A DNA stretch of 8,845 bases, from assembly GCA_030151245.1 (NCBI GenBank), contig JASLEF010000032.1:1-8845 (forward strand), written 5' to 3'. Positions 1-7,171 of this stretch are shown here, one piece after another. The stretch's first letter is position 1. Every line of letters begins with the position of its first letter. The stretch is from Ignatzschineria sp. (GTDB lineage: Bacteria > Pseudomonadota > Gammaproteobacteria > Cardiobacteriales > Wohlfahrtiimonadaceae). Under the pieces are notes generated by a model. That model did not search any database. It saw nothing but the letters and a program-made list of their open reading frames with translations, and was not told the DNA's origin. A program made the position numbers and the translations under genes.

Positions 1-245
1 CTTCTCTTTTTAAGATTATTATAGTGCTGGACAAATAGATGAAAAATGACTCTCGCTAGCACCATCTAAATCTGCCTCACATCCCATAGCCCCTAACCAT
101 CCCTCTCATTTCCCACAAAAGCTATCTCAATGTCGACACGCCCCCCTTAACAAGGGCACAACATATCCCCTATACACCACCACACAAATGCTGAATGCCC
201 AATAAATAATGGGCATTAACCTAGAACCTAGATTTTTTCTAGCAA
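1..245. other. Intergenic spacer without a recognisable gene, C-rich and G-poor on the + strand
   Basis: I see no coding region with a start, ribosome binding site and plausible protein here. Base composition is very skewed: by hand count, positions 61-180 contain 50 C and 9 G on the + strand. The spacer also holds an 8-bp inverted repeat (194-217) and a small CTAG-rich patch (221-240). It lies just beyond the lpdA terminator, so lpdA transcription should not normally enter it. A C-rich, G-poor RNA would be made only from the + strand, which would suit Rho loading on a transcript arriving from a gene left of the window. That role is inference. Confidence 0.5.
194..217. repeat. 8-bp perfect inverted repeat (AATGCCCA / TGGGCATT)
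   Basis: The arms 194-201 and 210-217 are perfect reverse complements around an 8-nt AT-only loop. Neither strand has a T-run directly after the stem, so it is not a classical intrinsic terminator. On the + strand a run of six T follows 15 bases later (232-237). It could be a weak terminator of a gene left of the window, or a binding site. Confidence 0.4.
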
Positions 246-276
246 CAAAAAAGCGCCTCCCAATCGGAGACGCTTT
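246..276 (-). terminator. Intrinsic terminator of the sucA-sucB-lpdA operon
   Basis: Read on the minus strand, a 10-bp GC-rich stem (arms 275-266 and 260-251, one G-U pair) closes a 5-nt loop. A run of T follows directly (A-run 247-252 on the + strand). It sits about 30 bases after the lpdA stop codon. This ends the operon after lpdA, so sucCD is not co-transcribed downstream. Confidence 0.88.
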
Positions 277-306
277 ATCAACGCATTTCATTCTATTCAC
301 ATAGAA

Positions 307-1737
307 TTATTTACGGTTCATCATGTGAATTGCACTTTTATGAATCCCATGAGCCGCTTCCATCACGCTTTCAGCGAGTGTTGGATGCGCATGCATTGTG
401 CTTGCAAGATCTTCAGATGTGCCGCCGAACTCAAGTACGATCACTGCTTCGTGAATCAATTCTGAGGCATTAGGCCCTACAATATGAACCCCTAGTAATT
501 TATCAGTTTTTGCATCTGCAATCACTTTCACTAAACCTTCGGTTGAACCCATTGCTTTTGCTCGACCTGATGCCGCAAATGGGAATGAGCTTGTCATCAC
601 GTCAATGCCTTCTGCTTTACATTGCTCTTGTGTTTTACCTGCCCAAGCAATTTCAGGATGAGTATAGATAACCCAAGGCACAGCATCATAGTTTACACGA
701 CCGTATTGACCCGCAATTCGCTGCGCAACCGCAATACCTTCTGCTGAACCTTTATGTGCAAGCATAGGTCCACGTACTAAGTCACCAATTGCCCAGACAT
801 TGGCAATATTTGTTTTACAATGATCATCTGCTTTGACTAAACGACCATCCATTTCAAGACCGACCGCTTCATCAACGATACCATCAGTGAATGCTTTACG
901 ACCAACCGCCACTAAGAGATAATCAAAAGTCTCTTCATGATCTCCTGTTTTGTCTGTGTATTTCACGATAACATCTTTATCGCTTGCCTTAGACTCCGTC
1001 ACTTTTGCACCTAAACGGATATCTAAACCTTGCTTTTTAAAATGTTTTGCCGCATCTTTTGCAATTTGCTGATCTGCTGCGGAAAGGAAGTTATCCATCG
1101 CTTCAAAGATCACAACTTCAGCACCTAAACGTGCCCAGACACTAGCCATTTCAAGACCAATCACACCCGCACCAATCACCCCTAAACGTTTTGGTACTTC
1201 TGTTAAGTTCAGCGCGCCTTCAGAATCGATAATACGCTTGTTATCTACGACTGCTGACGGGATATCCATTGGTACTGAACCTGTTGCTAAAACAACATCT
1301 TTTGCTTGATAAGTTTCAACTTTACCATCATGTCCCGTCACTTCAACTTCATTGTTTTTAAGAAGTTTTCCCGTTCCTTGAAGCCATTCAACTTTATTCG
1401 CTTGGAATAACATTGCGATACCAGACGTTAATTCTGTCACAATCTTATCTTTACGCTCAATCATGCCCTTTGGATCCATCTTGATATCACCCACGGTAAT
1501 ACCATGCTCTGCGCTCGCATCTTTCGCTGTGGCATAAAGACCAGAAGATTCAAGTAATGCTTTTGAAGGAATACAACCCACGTTTAAACAGGTTCCACCT
1601 AATGCCGGCTTTCCAGATTTTCCAATCCATTTCTCAACACAAGCTGTTTTAAGACCAAGCTGCGCTGCACGAATAGCATTCACATAACCTGCAGGACCAC
1701 CACCGATTACGATTACATCAAATTCTTTCTTTGCCAT
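307..1737 (-). CDS. lpdA: Dihydrolipoyl dehydrogenase (E3) of the 2-oxoglutarate dehydrogenase complex
   Basis: This FAD flavoenzyme (476 aa, normal length) reoxidises the dihydrolipoyl group on the E2 subunit and passes the electrons to NAD+. Visible in the sequence are an N-terminal FAD-binding GGGPAG motif (12-17), the redox disulfide C50/C55 in GGTCLNVGCIPSK, an NAD-binding GAGVIG motif near 189-194, and the C-terminal HAHPTLAES motif with catalytic His451 and Glu456. The short insertion before GGTC (KWIGKSGKP) is typical of E3s encoded beside sucAB. The start is supported by AAGGAG nine bases upstream. It is the last gene of the operon, 98 bp after sucB and directly behind a terminator-like hairpin (1754-1793), so its level may be set separately from sucAB. 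E3 is often shared with pyruvate dehydrogenase or the glycine cleavage system; whether this copy is cannot be told here. Confidence 0.96.
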   Translation of the reverse strand: MAKKEFDVIVIGGGPAGYVNAIRAAQLGLKTACVEKWIGKSGKPALGGTCLNVGCIPSKALLESSGLYATAKDASAEHGITVGDIKMDPKGMIERKDKIVTELTSGIAMLFQANKVEWLQGTGKLLKNNEVEVTGHDGKVETYQAKDVVLATGSVPMDIPSAVVDNKRIIDSEGALNLTEVPKRLGVIGAGVIGLEMASVWARLGAEVVIFEAMDNFLSAADQQIAKDAAKHFKKQGLDIRLGAKVTESKASDKDVIVKYTDKTGDHEETFDYLLVAVGRKAFTDGIVDEAVGLEMDGRLVKADDHCKTNIANVWAIGDLVRGPMLAHKGSAEGIAVAQRIAGQYGRVNYDAVPWVIYTHPEIAWAGKTQEQCKAEGIDVMTSSFPFAASGRAKAMGSTEGLVKVIADAKTDKLLGVHIVGPNASELIHEAVIVLEFGGTSEDLASTMHAHPTLAESVMEAAHGIHKSAIHMMNRK

Positions 1738-1753
1738 CTGTATATTCTCCTTG

Positions 1754-1793
1754 AAAAAGATCCTTTATCATCATATTGAACAATAAAGGATCT
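1754..1793 (-). terminator. Terminator-like hairpin (possible attenuator) between sucB and lpdA
   Basis: On the minus strand, arms 1793-1783 and 1768-1758 form a perfect 11-bp stem around a 14-nt loop. The stem runs straight into a five-T run, and the lpdA Shine-Dalgarno (AAGGAG) begins a few bases later. No T-run follows in the other direction, so the element points towards lpdA. The stem is AT-rich (four G/C pairs), so termination may be partial. It could lower lpdA readthrough, mark an RNA processing site, or terminate sucAB ahead of a separate lpdA promoter. A weak -10-like TATATT lies just upstream on the minus strand. Confidence 0.6.
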
Positions 1794-1835
1794 CTACAAT
1801 ATATATTAATGTTTTTTATGAAGTATCAGGTCAGA

Positions 1836-3032
1836 TTACAGCTCTAAAAGCATGCTTGCTGGATCTTCAAGTGACTCTTTGATCGATACTAAGAAGCCAA
1901 CAGCTTCTGCACCATCAATAATTCTATGGTCATAAGAGTGTGCAAGATACATCATTGGCGCAGCAATGATTTGGCCATCTTTGACAATTGGACGCTCGTA
2001 AGTATTATGCATTCCTAAAATACCACTTTGTGGTGGGTTCAGGATTGGCGTTGAGAGCATTGATCCAAACACACCACCGTTAGTAATTGTGAATGTTCCA
2101 CCTGTCATCTCTTCGATTGTGAGTGTACCCTCTTTCGCTTTTGTCGCATACTCGATAATTTGCTTTTCAATATCAGCTAAGCTTAATTGATCTGCATTAC
2201 GGATAATAGGGACAACTAAACCGCGCGGAGAAGAGACTGCAATACCGATATCAAAATAACCGTGGTACACAATATCATTACCATCAATTGACGCATTAAC
2301 AGCAGGATACTTTTTAAGTGCCTCAACCGCAGCTTTCACGAAGAATGACATGAAGCCTAATTTAACACCATGCGTTTTAATAAAACGGTCTTGGTATTTC
2401 TTACGCATACTCATCACAGGTTCCATGTTGAGCTCATTGAATGTCGTCAACATTGCTGTTGTATTCTTCGCATCAAGTAGACGCTCCGCAATACGTGCAC
2501 GTAAACGTGTCATTGGAACACGCTTCTCTACGCGCTCACCCGTTGGTACAGAGGCTACTGCTGGTGCTTTAGCAGCCGGTGCAGCTTTTGCCCCACCATT
2601 TTTCATAAAATTCTCAATATCTTCTTTTAAATGGCGACCATTTTTACCAGTTGCTGGAATTTTTGAGATATCTAATTTATTTTCTTCTACTAAACGGCGA
2701 ACGGTTGGAGACATGCCAATCTCATCGTCACTCTCTGCTGCCGCTTCTGCTTTTGTCTCTTGCGCTTTCGGTGCATCACCTGCTGCTGGCGCTTCGCCGG
2801 CTTCAATAATTGCGAGTACTGTACCTTCAGTAACGTCTGTGCCTTCTTCTACTTTAATCTCTTTAAGAACACCGCTGACCGTTGCAGGAACTTCAAGCAT
2901 GACTTTATCTGTTTCGAGATCAACAAGGTTTTCACCCTCTTCAATGAACTCGCCGACTTGTTTGTGCCATGCTGAAAGTAACGCATCTGCCACTGACTCA
3001 GGTAATACCGGAACTTTAATTTCAATACTCAT
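1836..3032 (-). CDS. sucB: Dihydrolipoyl succinyltransferase (E2o), core of 2-oxoglutarate dehydrogenase
   Basis: This protein transfers the succinyl group from E1-bound ThDP, via its lipoyl arm, to CoA, and forms the multimeric core of the complex. Its 398 aa is close to E. coli SucB. Domain order is: lipoyl domain (about 2-77) with the modified lysine K43 in DLETDKVMLEV; an Ala/Pro/Glu-rich flexible linker (about 78-104); the E1/E3-binding domain (about 106-142, MSPTVRRLVEE); a second Ala/Pro linker (about 147-165); and the acyltransferase domain (about 170-398) with the DHRIIDG motif carrying catalytic His369 and Asp373. There is one lipoyl domain, as usual for E2o, whereas E2p often has several. 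The start has AGGAG seven bases upstream. It lies 144 bp after sucA and 98 bp before lpdA. Confidence 0.97.
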   Translation of the reverse strand: MSIEIKVPVLPESVADALLSAWHKQVGEFIEEGENLVDLETDKVMLEVPATVSGVLKEIKVEEGTDVTEGTVLAIIEAGEAPAAGDAPKAQETKAEAAAESDDEIGMSPTVRRLVEENKLDISKIPATGKNGRHLKEDIENFMKNGGAKAAPAAKAPAVASVPTGERVEKRVPMTRLRARIAERLLDAKNTTAMLTTFNELNMEPVMSMRKKYQDRFIKTHGVKLGFMSFFVKAAVEALKKYPAVNASIDGNDIVYHGYFDIGIAVSSPRGLVVPIIRNADQLSLADIEKQIIEYATKAKEGTLTIEEMTGGTFTITNGGVFGSMLSTPILNPPQSGILGMHNTYERPIVKDGQIIAAPMMYLAHSYDHRIIDGAEAVGFLVSIKESLEDPASMLLEL

Positions 3033-3120
3033 GGATTTTCTCCTATGTAAAATAATTCTGAATTCTAATAAATAAGTTTAATTACTATTGTGAATTGTAG
3101 TTGCTCTAAATAGCTTTTAA

Positions 3121-3164
3121 GAATCAGTAAGCACGCGGAATGGAGCGTACTTACTCTCTAATTC
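3121..3164 (-). promoter_or_regulatory. Long hairpin in the sucA-sucB intergenic gap
   Basis: Arms 3127-3136 and 3145-3154 form a 10-bp stem (one G-U pair on the minus-strand RNA) around an 8-nt loop. Bases 3121-3125 and 3160-3164 can extend it through an internal loop. It starts about 12 bases after the sucA stop. No T-run follows on the minus strand (only TTCTTAAAA), so full termination is unlikely. It may protect the sucA 3' end, guide processing, or adjust the SucA:SucB ratio. The structure is seen in the sequence; the role is inference. Confidence 0.5.
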
Positions 3165-3176
3165 TTCTATTTCTCA

Positions 3177-6020
3177 CTATTCCGCTAACGGGATGATTGC
3201 ATCTAAAAGCGCTTTCTCTTGTGCCGCATGAATATGGCTATAACCAACCGCTGGTGCAGCTGCTGCGGGTCTTGTTACGAAGATTAAAGTTTGCGCAGCT
3301 GCGACAATATTTTCTAAATATGGGCGAACAAACGTTGCGTAACCTTGGTTTAGCGGCTCATCTTGAAGGAAGATCACTTCTTTAGCATTAGGATACTTCG
3401 CAAGCTCAGCTTCGATCGCTTTTGTTGGGAATGGATAGATCTCTTCTAAACGAATAATCGCTGTCTGCTGATCTTTTGCAGCTTCACGGCGATCTCTAAT
3501 ATCATAGAAAATCTTCCCTACAGAGATGACAACACGATCAACTTTTGCCGCATCGATAGTATCAATTTCTGGCAATACTGAACGGAATGTACCTGTTGCC
3601 AAGTCTTCAAGCGTATTCACAGCTTGACGATGACGGAGCAAGCTCTTCGGAGTCATCACAATAAGTGGTTTACGGTAATCTTGATGCATTTGGCGGCGGA
3701 ACATATGGAATGCTTGCGCCGGCGTTGTAGGCACTACGAAGCTCATATTATTCTCAGCACAAAGCTCTAAGAAGCGCTCAGGTCTTGCAGATGAATGCTC
3801 AGGACCTTGACCTTCATAACCGTGAGGTAACAACATCACTAAACCGTTATAACGGTTCCATTTAGTCTCACCCGCAGCAATAAACTGGTCAATCACAACC
3901 TGCGCACCATTCACGAAGTCTCCGAACTGCGCTTCCCAAATCACTAATGCATTAGGCTCAGTCGCTGCATAACCAAACTCAAATCCAAGAACTCCCGCCT
4001 CTGAGAGAATCGAGTCAATCACTGTGAAGTTTGCTTGATCTTTTGTTAAGTGCTGTAACGGAATGTAGGTATCCCCATCTTCTTGATTATGATATACCGC
4101 ATGACGGTGGAAGAATGTACCACGACCAGAATCTTGTCCTGTAATACGAATCGGATAACCTTCTTCAAGAAGTGTCGCATAAGCCATCACCTCAGCAAAA
4201 CCCCAATCCATCTCCATTTCACCTTCTCCCATTTTGAGACGATTTTCATGGATTCTTTGGACACGATTATGAAGCTTTAAGCCCTCTGGGAGCTTATCCA
4301 TAATGCGAGCAATTTCGGTTAATCTTGATACTACAACACCGGTTTCAGGGACTACTGCACCCTCTTCGTCAAAGCGATCATGCATTCTTGAGATCTTTTC
4401 CCATTTTTGCTTATAAGTGCTATTGATCGACTCAACCGTTGGGAAGCCCACTGGCTTACCCTCTTCTAACTTATCACGATACTCTTTGGTATAAGCTTTG
4501 AAATCATCTTCAGTAATCACACCTTGCGCAATCAAACGATCAGCATAGATACGTGCTGGTGTTTTATGGCTACGTACTTTTTTATACATCATAGGCTGTG
4601 TTGCTGATGGTTCATCCGCTTCGTTATGTCCTAGTTTACGATAACAAACAAGGTCAATGACCACATCCTTATGGAATGTATTGCGGTAACCTAATGCTAA
4701 TTGCATCACATGCTTCACTGCTTCAGGATCATCTCCATTAACATGTAAAACAGGCGCCTGAACAATCTTCGCCGCATCTGTACAATATTCAGATGATCTT
4801 GCATCTAAAAGATTGGACGTGGTAAATCCTACACGGTTATTTACAACAATATGAATCGTTCCACCGGTGGTATATCCACGTACTTGTGACATTTGCAAAG
4901 TTTCGAGTACGATACCTTGACCTGCAAATGCAGCATCACCATGAATCAATACTGGTAAAACAGTATTAAATGGCAATTGACCCGTTGGGGTACCTGCTTC
5001 AATACGACGCTCTAAACGCGCACGAACAGATCCTTCAACAACAGGGTTCACGATCTCTAAGTGAGATGGGTTAAATGCTAACGCTAAATGTACAGGAGGA
5101 TTGTTAGGTGTTGCTTGTACGGATGAAGAGAAACCCATGTGGTATTTCACGTCACCTGAACCTTTCGTAAAAGTTGGTACACCATCAAACTCTGCAAAGA
5201 GTAATGAGGGCGCTTTTCCTAAAATATTTACAAGCGTATTTAAACGACCACGGTGAGCCATTCCAATGACAATCTCTTCAGCACCAAAGTTTGAAGCTCC
5301 GACAACCATCTCGTGAAGCATCGGAATTAATGCATCCCCGCCTTCTAATGAGAAACGTTTCTGACCCACATAACGAGTATGAAGATAACGCTCTAAACCA
5401 TCAGCTGAAACGAGCTCTTTTAATGTCTCTTTACGCTCTTCATTCGTAAAACGATAGTTTGCTTGAACTTCTTCAAGTCTCTCACGAAGCCAAATACGCT
5501 CTTCATCGATCGTGATGTGCTCAATTTCAACACCCACGTGACCAATATAAGTACTTTTGACGGTATCTAAAATCTCCCGGAGCGTCATTTCTGACTTACC
5601 AGCTAAACCGCCCGTTCTAAATACTGTTCCCATGTCCATTTCAGTGAGACCGAAAAAGCCTGGATTTAGCTCTGGCACATTAGGAACTTCACGTAAATTA
5701 AGAGGGCATAAGTCTGCTACTTGATGCCCTCTACGGCGATATTCTCCAATAAGATTTAATACCGCAACTTGTTTTGCAAGGAATGCCTCATCGACACTTC
5801 CACCCTGTGAATGGCCGTGCTGTCGTCGCATCTCTTCAAATGCTCTTTTGATCGGTCCTTGTGCAATATCTTGCTCGCCCTTAAATTCAGCGAAATAATC
5901 CTGCCATTCTGGCGTTACAGAATTTGGATCTTCAAGATATGACTCAAACATCTCTTCGACATACGTCTGATTAGCACCATTTAGTGCCGACGTTTCTATA
6001 AACTTATCTATTAGTTTCAT
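3177..6020 (-). CDS. sucA: 2-oxoglutarate dehydrogenase E1 component, ThDP-dependent
   Basis: SucA decarboxylates 2-oxoglutarate on thiamine diphosphate and succinylates the lipoyl group of SucB, the entry step of the complex in the cytoplasmic TCA cycle. Its 947 aa compares with about 933 in E. coli. The N-terminal 45 residues match the E1o segment that docks on E2. Other visible landmarks are GMAHRGRLN (253-261, active-site His256), AFNPSHLE (315-322), the ThDP/metal site GDAAFAGQG (361-369) with NNRVGFTT (394-401), GHNEADEP (464-471), and the C-terminal transketolase-like half with QDSGRGTFFHRH and HGYEGQGPEHSSARPERFL. Two stop codons stand in tandem (TAG TGA). The Shine-Dalgarno is weak (GAG eight bases upstream), but the N-terminus fits the family. 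It is first in the operon and divergent from oxyR; sdh genes are not next to it. Confidence 0.97.
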   Translation of the reverse strand: MKLIDKFIETSALNGANQTYVEEMFESYLEDPNSVTPEWQDYFAEFKGEQDIAQGPIKRAFEEMRRQHGHSQGGSVDEAFLAKQVAVLNLIGEYRRRGHQVADLCPLNLREVPNVPELNPGFFGLTEMDMGTVFRTGGLAGKSEMTLREILDTVKSTYIGHVGVEIEHITIDEERIWLRERLEEVQANYRFTNEERKETLKELVSADGLERYLHTRYVGQKRFSLEGGDALIPMLHEMVVGASNFGAEEIVIGMAHRGRLNTLVNILGKAPSLLFAEFDGVPTFTKGSGDVKYHMGFSSSVQATPNNPPVHLALAFNPSHLEIVNPVVEGSVRARLERRIEAGTPTGQLPFNTVLPVLIHGDAAFAGQGIVLETLQMSQVRGYTTGGTIHIVVNNRVGFTTSNLLDARSSEYCTDAAKIVQAPVLHVNGDDPEAVKHVMQLALGYRNTFHKDVVIDLVCYRKLGHNEADEPSATQPMMYKKVRSHKTPARIYADRLIAQGVITEDDFKAYTKEYRDKLEEGKPVGFPTVESINSTYKQKWEKISRMHDRFDEEGAVVPETGVVVSRLTEIARIMDKLPEGLKLHNRVQRIHENRLKMGEGEMEMDWGFAEVMAYATLLEEGYPIRITGQDSGRGTFFHRHAVYHNQEDGDTYIPLQHLTKDQANFTVIDSILSEAGVLGFEFGYAATEPNALVIWEAQFGDFVNGAQVVIDQFIAAGETKWNRYNGLVMLLPHGYEGQGPEHSSARPERFLELCAENNMSFVVPTTPAQAFHMFRRQMHQDYRKPLIVMTPKSLLRHRQAVNTLEDLATGTFRSVLPEIDTIDAAKVDRVVISVGKIFYDIRDRREAAKDQQTAIIRLEEIYPFPTKAIEAELAKYPNAKEVIFLQDEPLNQGYATFVRPYLENIVAAAQTLIFVTRPAAAAPAVGYSHIHAAQEKALLDAIIPLAE

Positions 6021-6084
6021 TGTTATCGCTCACATATATGTAGTCTAAAATTGATAGGAAATTAAAAAGAAAGAAATTGTTCCC

Positions 6085-6115
6085 ATTATACCCGATTTTT
6101 CTCAAATTCGTGCAA
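6085..6115 (-). promoter_or_regulatory. Candidate sigma-70 promoter of the sucA operon
   Basis: On the minus strand a perfect TATAAT (6090-6085) lies about 65 bases upstream of the sucA start. The best -35 is poor: TTGCAC (6115-6110) with a long 19-base spacer. The predicted transcript start near 6078 gives a leader of roughly 58 nt. A weak -35 box would fit an activator-dependent promoter, but this is inference. Confidence 0.5.
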
Positions 6116-6138
6116 TATGTCCACTCCCGGATTCATTG

Positions 6139-6171
6139 CCTTTTTTGTTTTTTTTATTGCGAGAAAAAAGG
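6139..6171. repeat. A/T-tract inverted repeat in the sucA-oxyR divergent region
   Basis: CCTTTTTT (6139-6146) and AAAAAAGG (6164-6171) are perfect reverse complements. Between them lies a further run of eight T (6148-6155), so 14 of 15 bases from 6141 to 6155 are T. Such A-tracts bend DNA, can act as UP elements and attract nucleoid proteins. It lies between the candidate promoters of the divergent genes, so it could affect both. On the + strand no GC-rich stem precedes the T-run, so it is not a standard terminator. Confidence 0.45.
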
Positions 6172-6175
6172 GGAT

Positions 6176-6204
6176 TTGAAATGCTTATTTAAAATTACCT
6201 TAAT
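6176..6204 (+). promoter_or_regulatory. Candidate oxyR promoter (weak)
   Basis: TTGAAA (6176-6181), a 17-base spacer and CTTAAT (6199-6204) give a fair -35 and a poor -10. Alternatives in the same stretch are an extended -10 TGTTAGTAT around 6213-6221 and TATATT at 6234-6239. I cannot choose between them by eye. OxyR proteins commonly repress their own promoter, but I found no full ATAG-N7-CTAT operator here. Confidence 0.25.
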
Positions 6205-6263
6205 GCAAATGTGTTAGTATGTAAATCATTCACTATATTAATGTTTACTTATGGGAATAACGC

Positions 6264-7136
6264 ATGAAACTAAATGAACTTCGGTACTTTATCGCTGTTG
6301 CTGAAGAGAGACATTTTGGGCGCGCAGCTCAAAAATGCTTCATCTCTCAACCTGCTTTATCCATTGGTATTAAGAACTTAGAAGCATCAATGGAAGTATC
6401 GCTATTTGAGCGAACCACAAATGAAGTTCTTCTCACCCCTGAAGGCGAAAAAGCGCTACCAAAGGCTAGAAGAATTTTTGAGCTCGTTGATGAGCTTTTA
6501 TCATTAAGTAAAGAGTCTGATTCTATTGATGGTCGTTTCAATCTAGGCATCATTTTTACAATCGCCCCTTATCTCCTCCCTAAAATGATCCCCTCTTTAA
6601 GAGCAGCTGCACCAGAAATGCAGCTTAATCTATTTGAGAATATGACAGATAGCTTATTGCCGATGTTAAAAACAGGAGAAATTGATGCGGCGATTTTAGC
6701 ACTTCCTATCGCCGACCCGACATTTGAGATCATCGAACTTTATGAAGAGCCTTTCTATGTCATCACCCCGAAAGACCATCCTCTTGCCGAAAAAGAAGTT
6801 ATTTCACCAGATGAGATTCACGAATACGATCCTTTACTACTCAATATCGGTCACTGTTTCCGCGATCAAGTCTTAGATCGCTGCAAAGAGATCAATGCAA
6901 CTAATTCTCACCACCACTCTTTAGAGACGCTCCGCAATATCGTCGCAGCAGGTCATCAAATTTCTGTATTACCGAAATATGCTTTAACTGATGACCACCT
7001 AGGAGAATTACTACATTACATTCCTTTCACAGAACCGGTACCCACCCGTAAAGTTGCTCTCGTTTATCGTAAAGAATTCACCCAAATGCGAAAAATTGAA
7101 ACGATAGCGAAATGCATTCAAGATCTCCATCTTTAA
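6264..7136 (+). CDS. oxyR: OxyR-type LysR-family hydrogen peroxide sensor and transcription regulator
   Basis: This is a LysR-family regulator of 290 aa, slightly shorter than E. coli OxyR. The N-terminal winged helix-turn-helix occupies about residues 1-60, followed by a linker helix and the effector domain (about 90-290). The assignment to OxyR rests on the GHCFRDQ motif with Cys198 and a second cysteine, Cys207, at the same nine-residue spacing as the peroxide-reactive C199/C208 pair of E. coli. PYLLP (102-106) and SLETLRNIVAAG (219-230) also match OxyR. By family knowledge, peroxide forms the C198-C207 disulfide and switches the DNA-binding mode of the tetramer, activating catalase, peroxiredoxin and iron-sequestration genes. 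It is divergent from sucA and 35 bp ahead of moaA, probably in one transcript with it. The start has GGGA seven bases upstream. Other LysR proteins lack this cysteine arrangement, so confidence is high. Confidence 0.9.
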   Translation: MKLNELRYFIAVAEERHFGRAAQKCFISQPALSIGIKNLEASMEVSLFERTTNEVLLTPEGEKALPKARRIFELVDELLSLSKESDSIDGRFNLGIIFTIAPYLLPKMIPSLRAAAPEMQLNLFENMTDSLLPMLKTGEIDAAILALPIADPTFEIIELYEEPFYVITPKDHPLAEKEVISPDEIHEYDPLLLNIGHCFRDQVLDRCKEINATNSHHHSLETLRNIVAAGHQISVLPKYALTDDHLGELLHYIPFTEPVPTRKVALVYRKEFTQMRKIETIAKCIQDLHL

Positions 7137-7158
7137 GTCACGAAAGTCATTTATTTTC

Positions 7159-7171
7159 AAGGAAGAATCAG
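7159..7171 (+). promoter_or_regulatory. Ribosome binding site fixing the moaA start
   Basis: AAGGAAG (7159-7165) stands six bases before the ATG at 7172. The reading frame is open upstream to an ATG at 7112 inside oxyR, but that start has no comparable site. It would also add 20 Ser/His-rich residues that MoaA proteins lack. Start 7172 is therefore preferred. Confidence 0.8.

Noticed and set aside
2350..3075. 241-codon open frame on the + strand opposite sucB
   Set aside because: It lies almost wholly antisense to a certain gene, its product is Ser/Ala/Thr-rich low-complexity sequence without domains, and it arises from the codon bias of the lipoyl and linker region.
4083..4280. Short + strand open frame opposite sucA
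   Set aside because: It is antisense to conserved SucA codons with no ribosome binding site or domain, as is the similar one at 3197-3385.
6018..6036. Minus-strand TGTGAGCGATAACAATG before sucA resembles the lac operator core TGTGAGCGGATAACAATT
   Set aside because: It lacks one central base, has no paired operator, there is no lac-type repressor nearby, and the overlap includes the sucA start codon. Chance likeness is more likely.
6222..6260. Possible OxyR operator around CTAT at 6233-6236
   Set aside because: The matching ATAG half-sites at the required spacing are absent (TAAA and TTTA instead), so only one quarter of the consensus is present.
7112..7171. Upstream in-frame start giving MoaA 20 more residues and overlapping oxyR
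   Set aside because: It has no ribosome binding site, the extra residues do not resemble MoaA N-termini, and the ATG at 7172 has AAGGAAG at ideal spacing.
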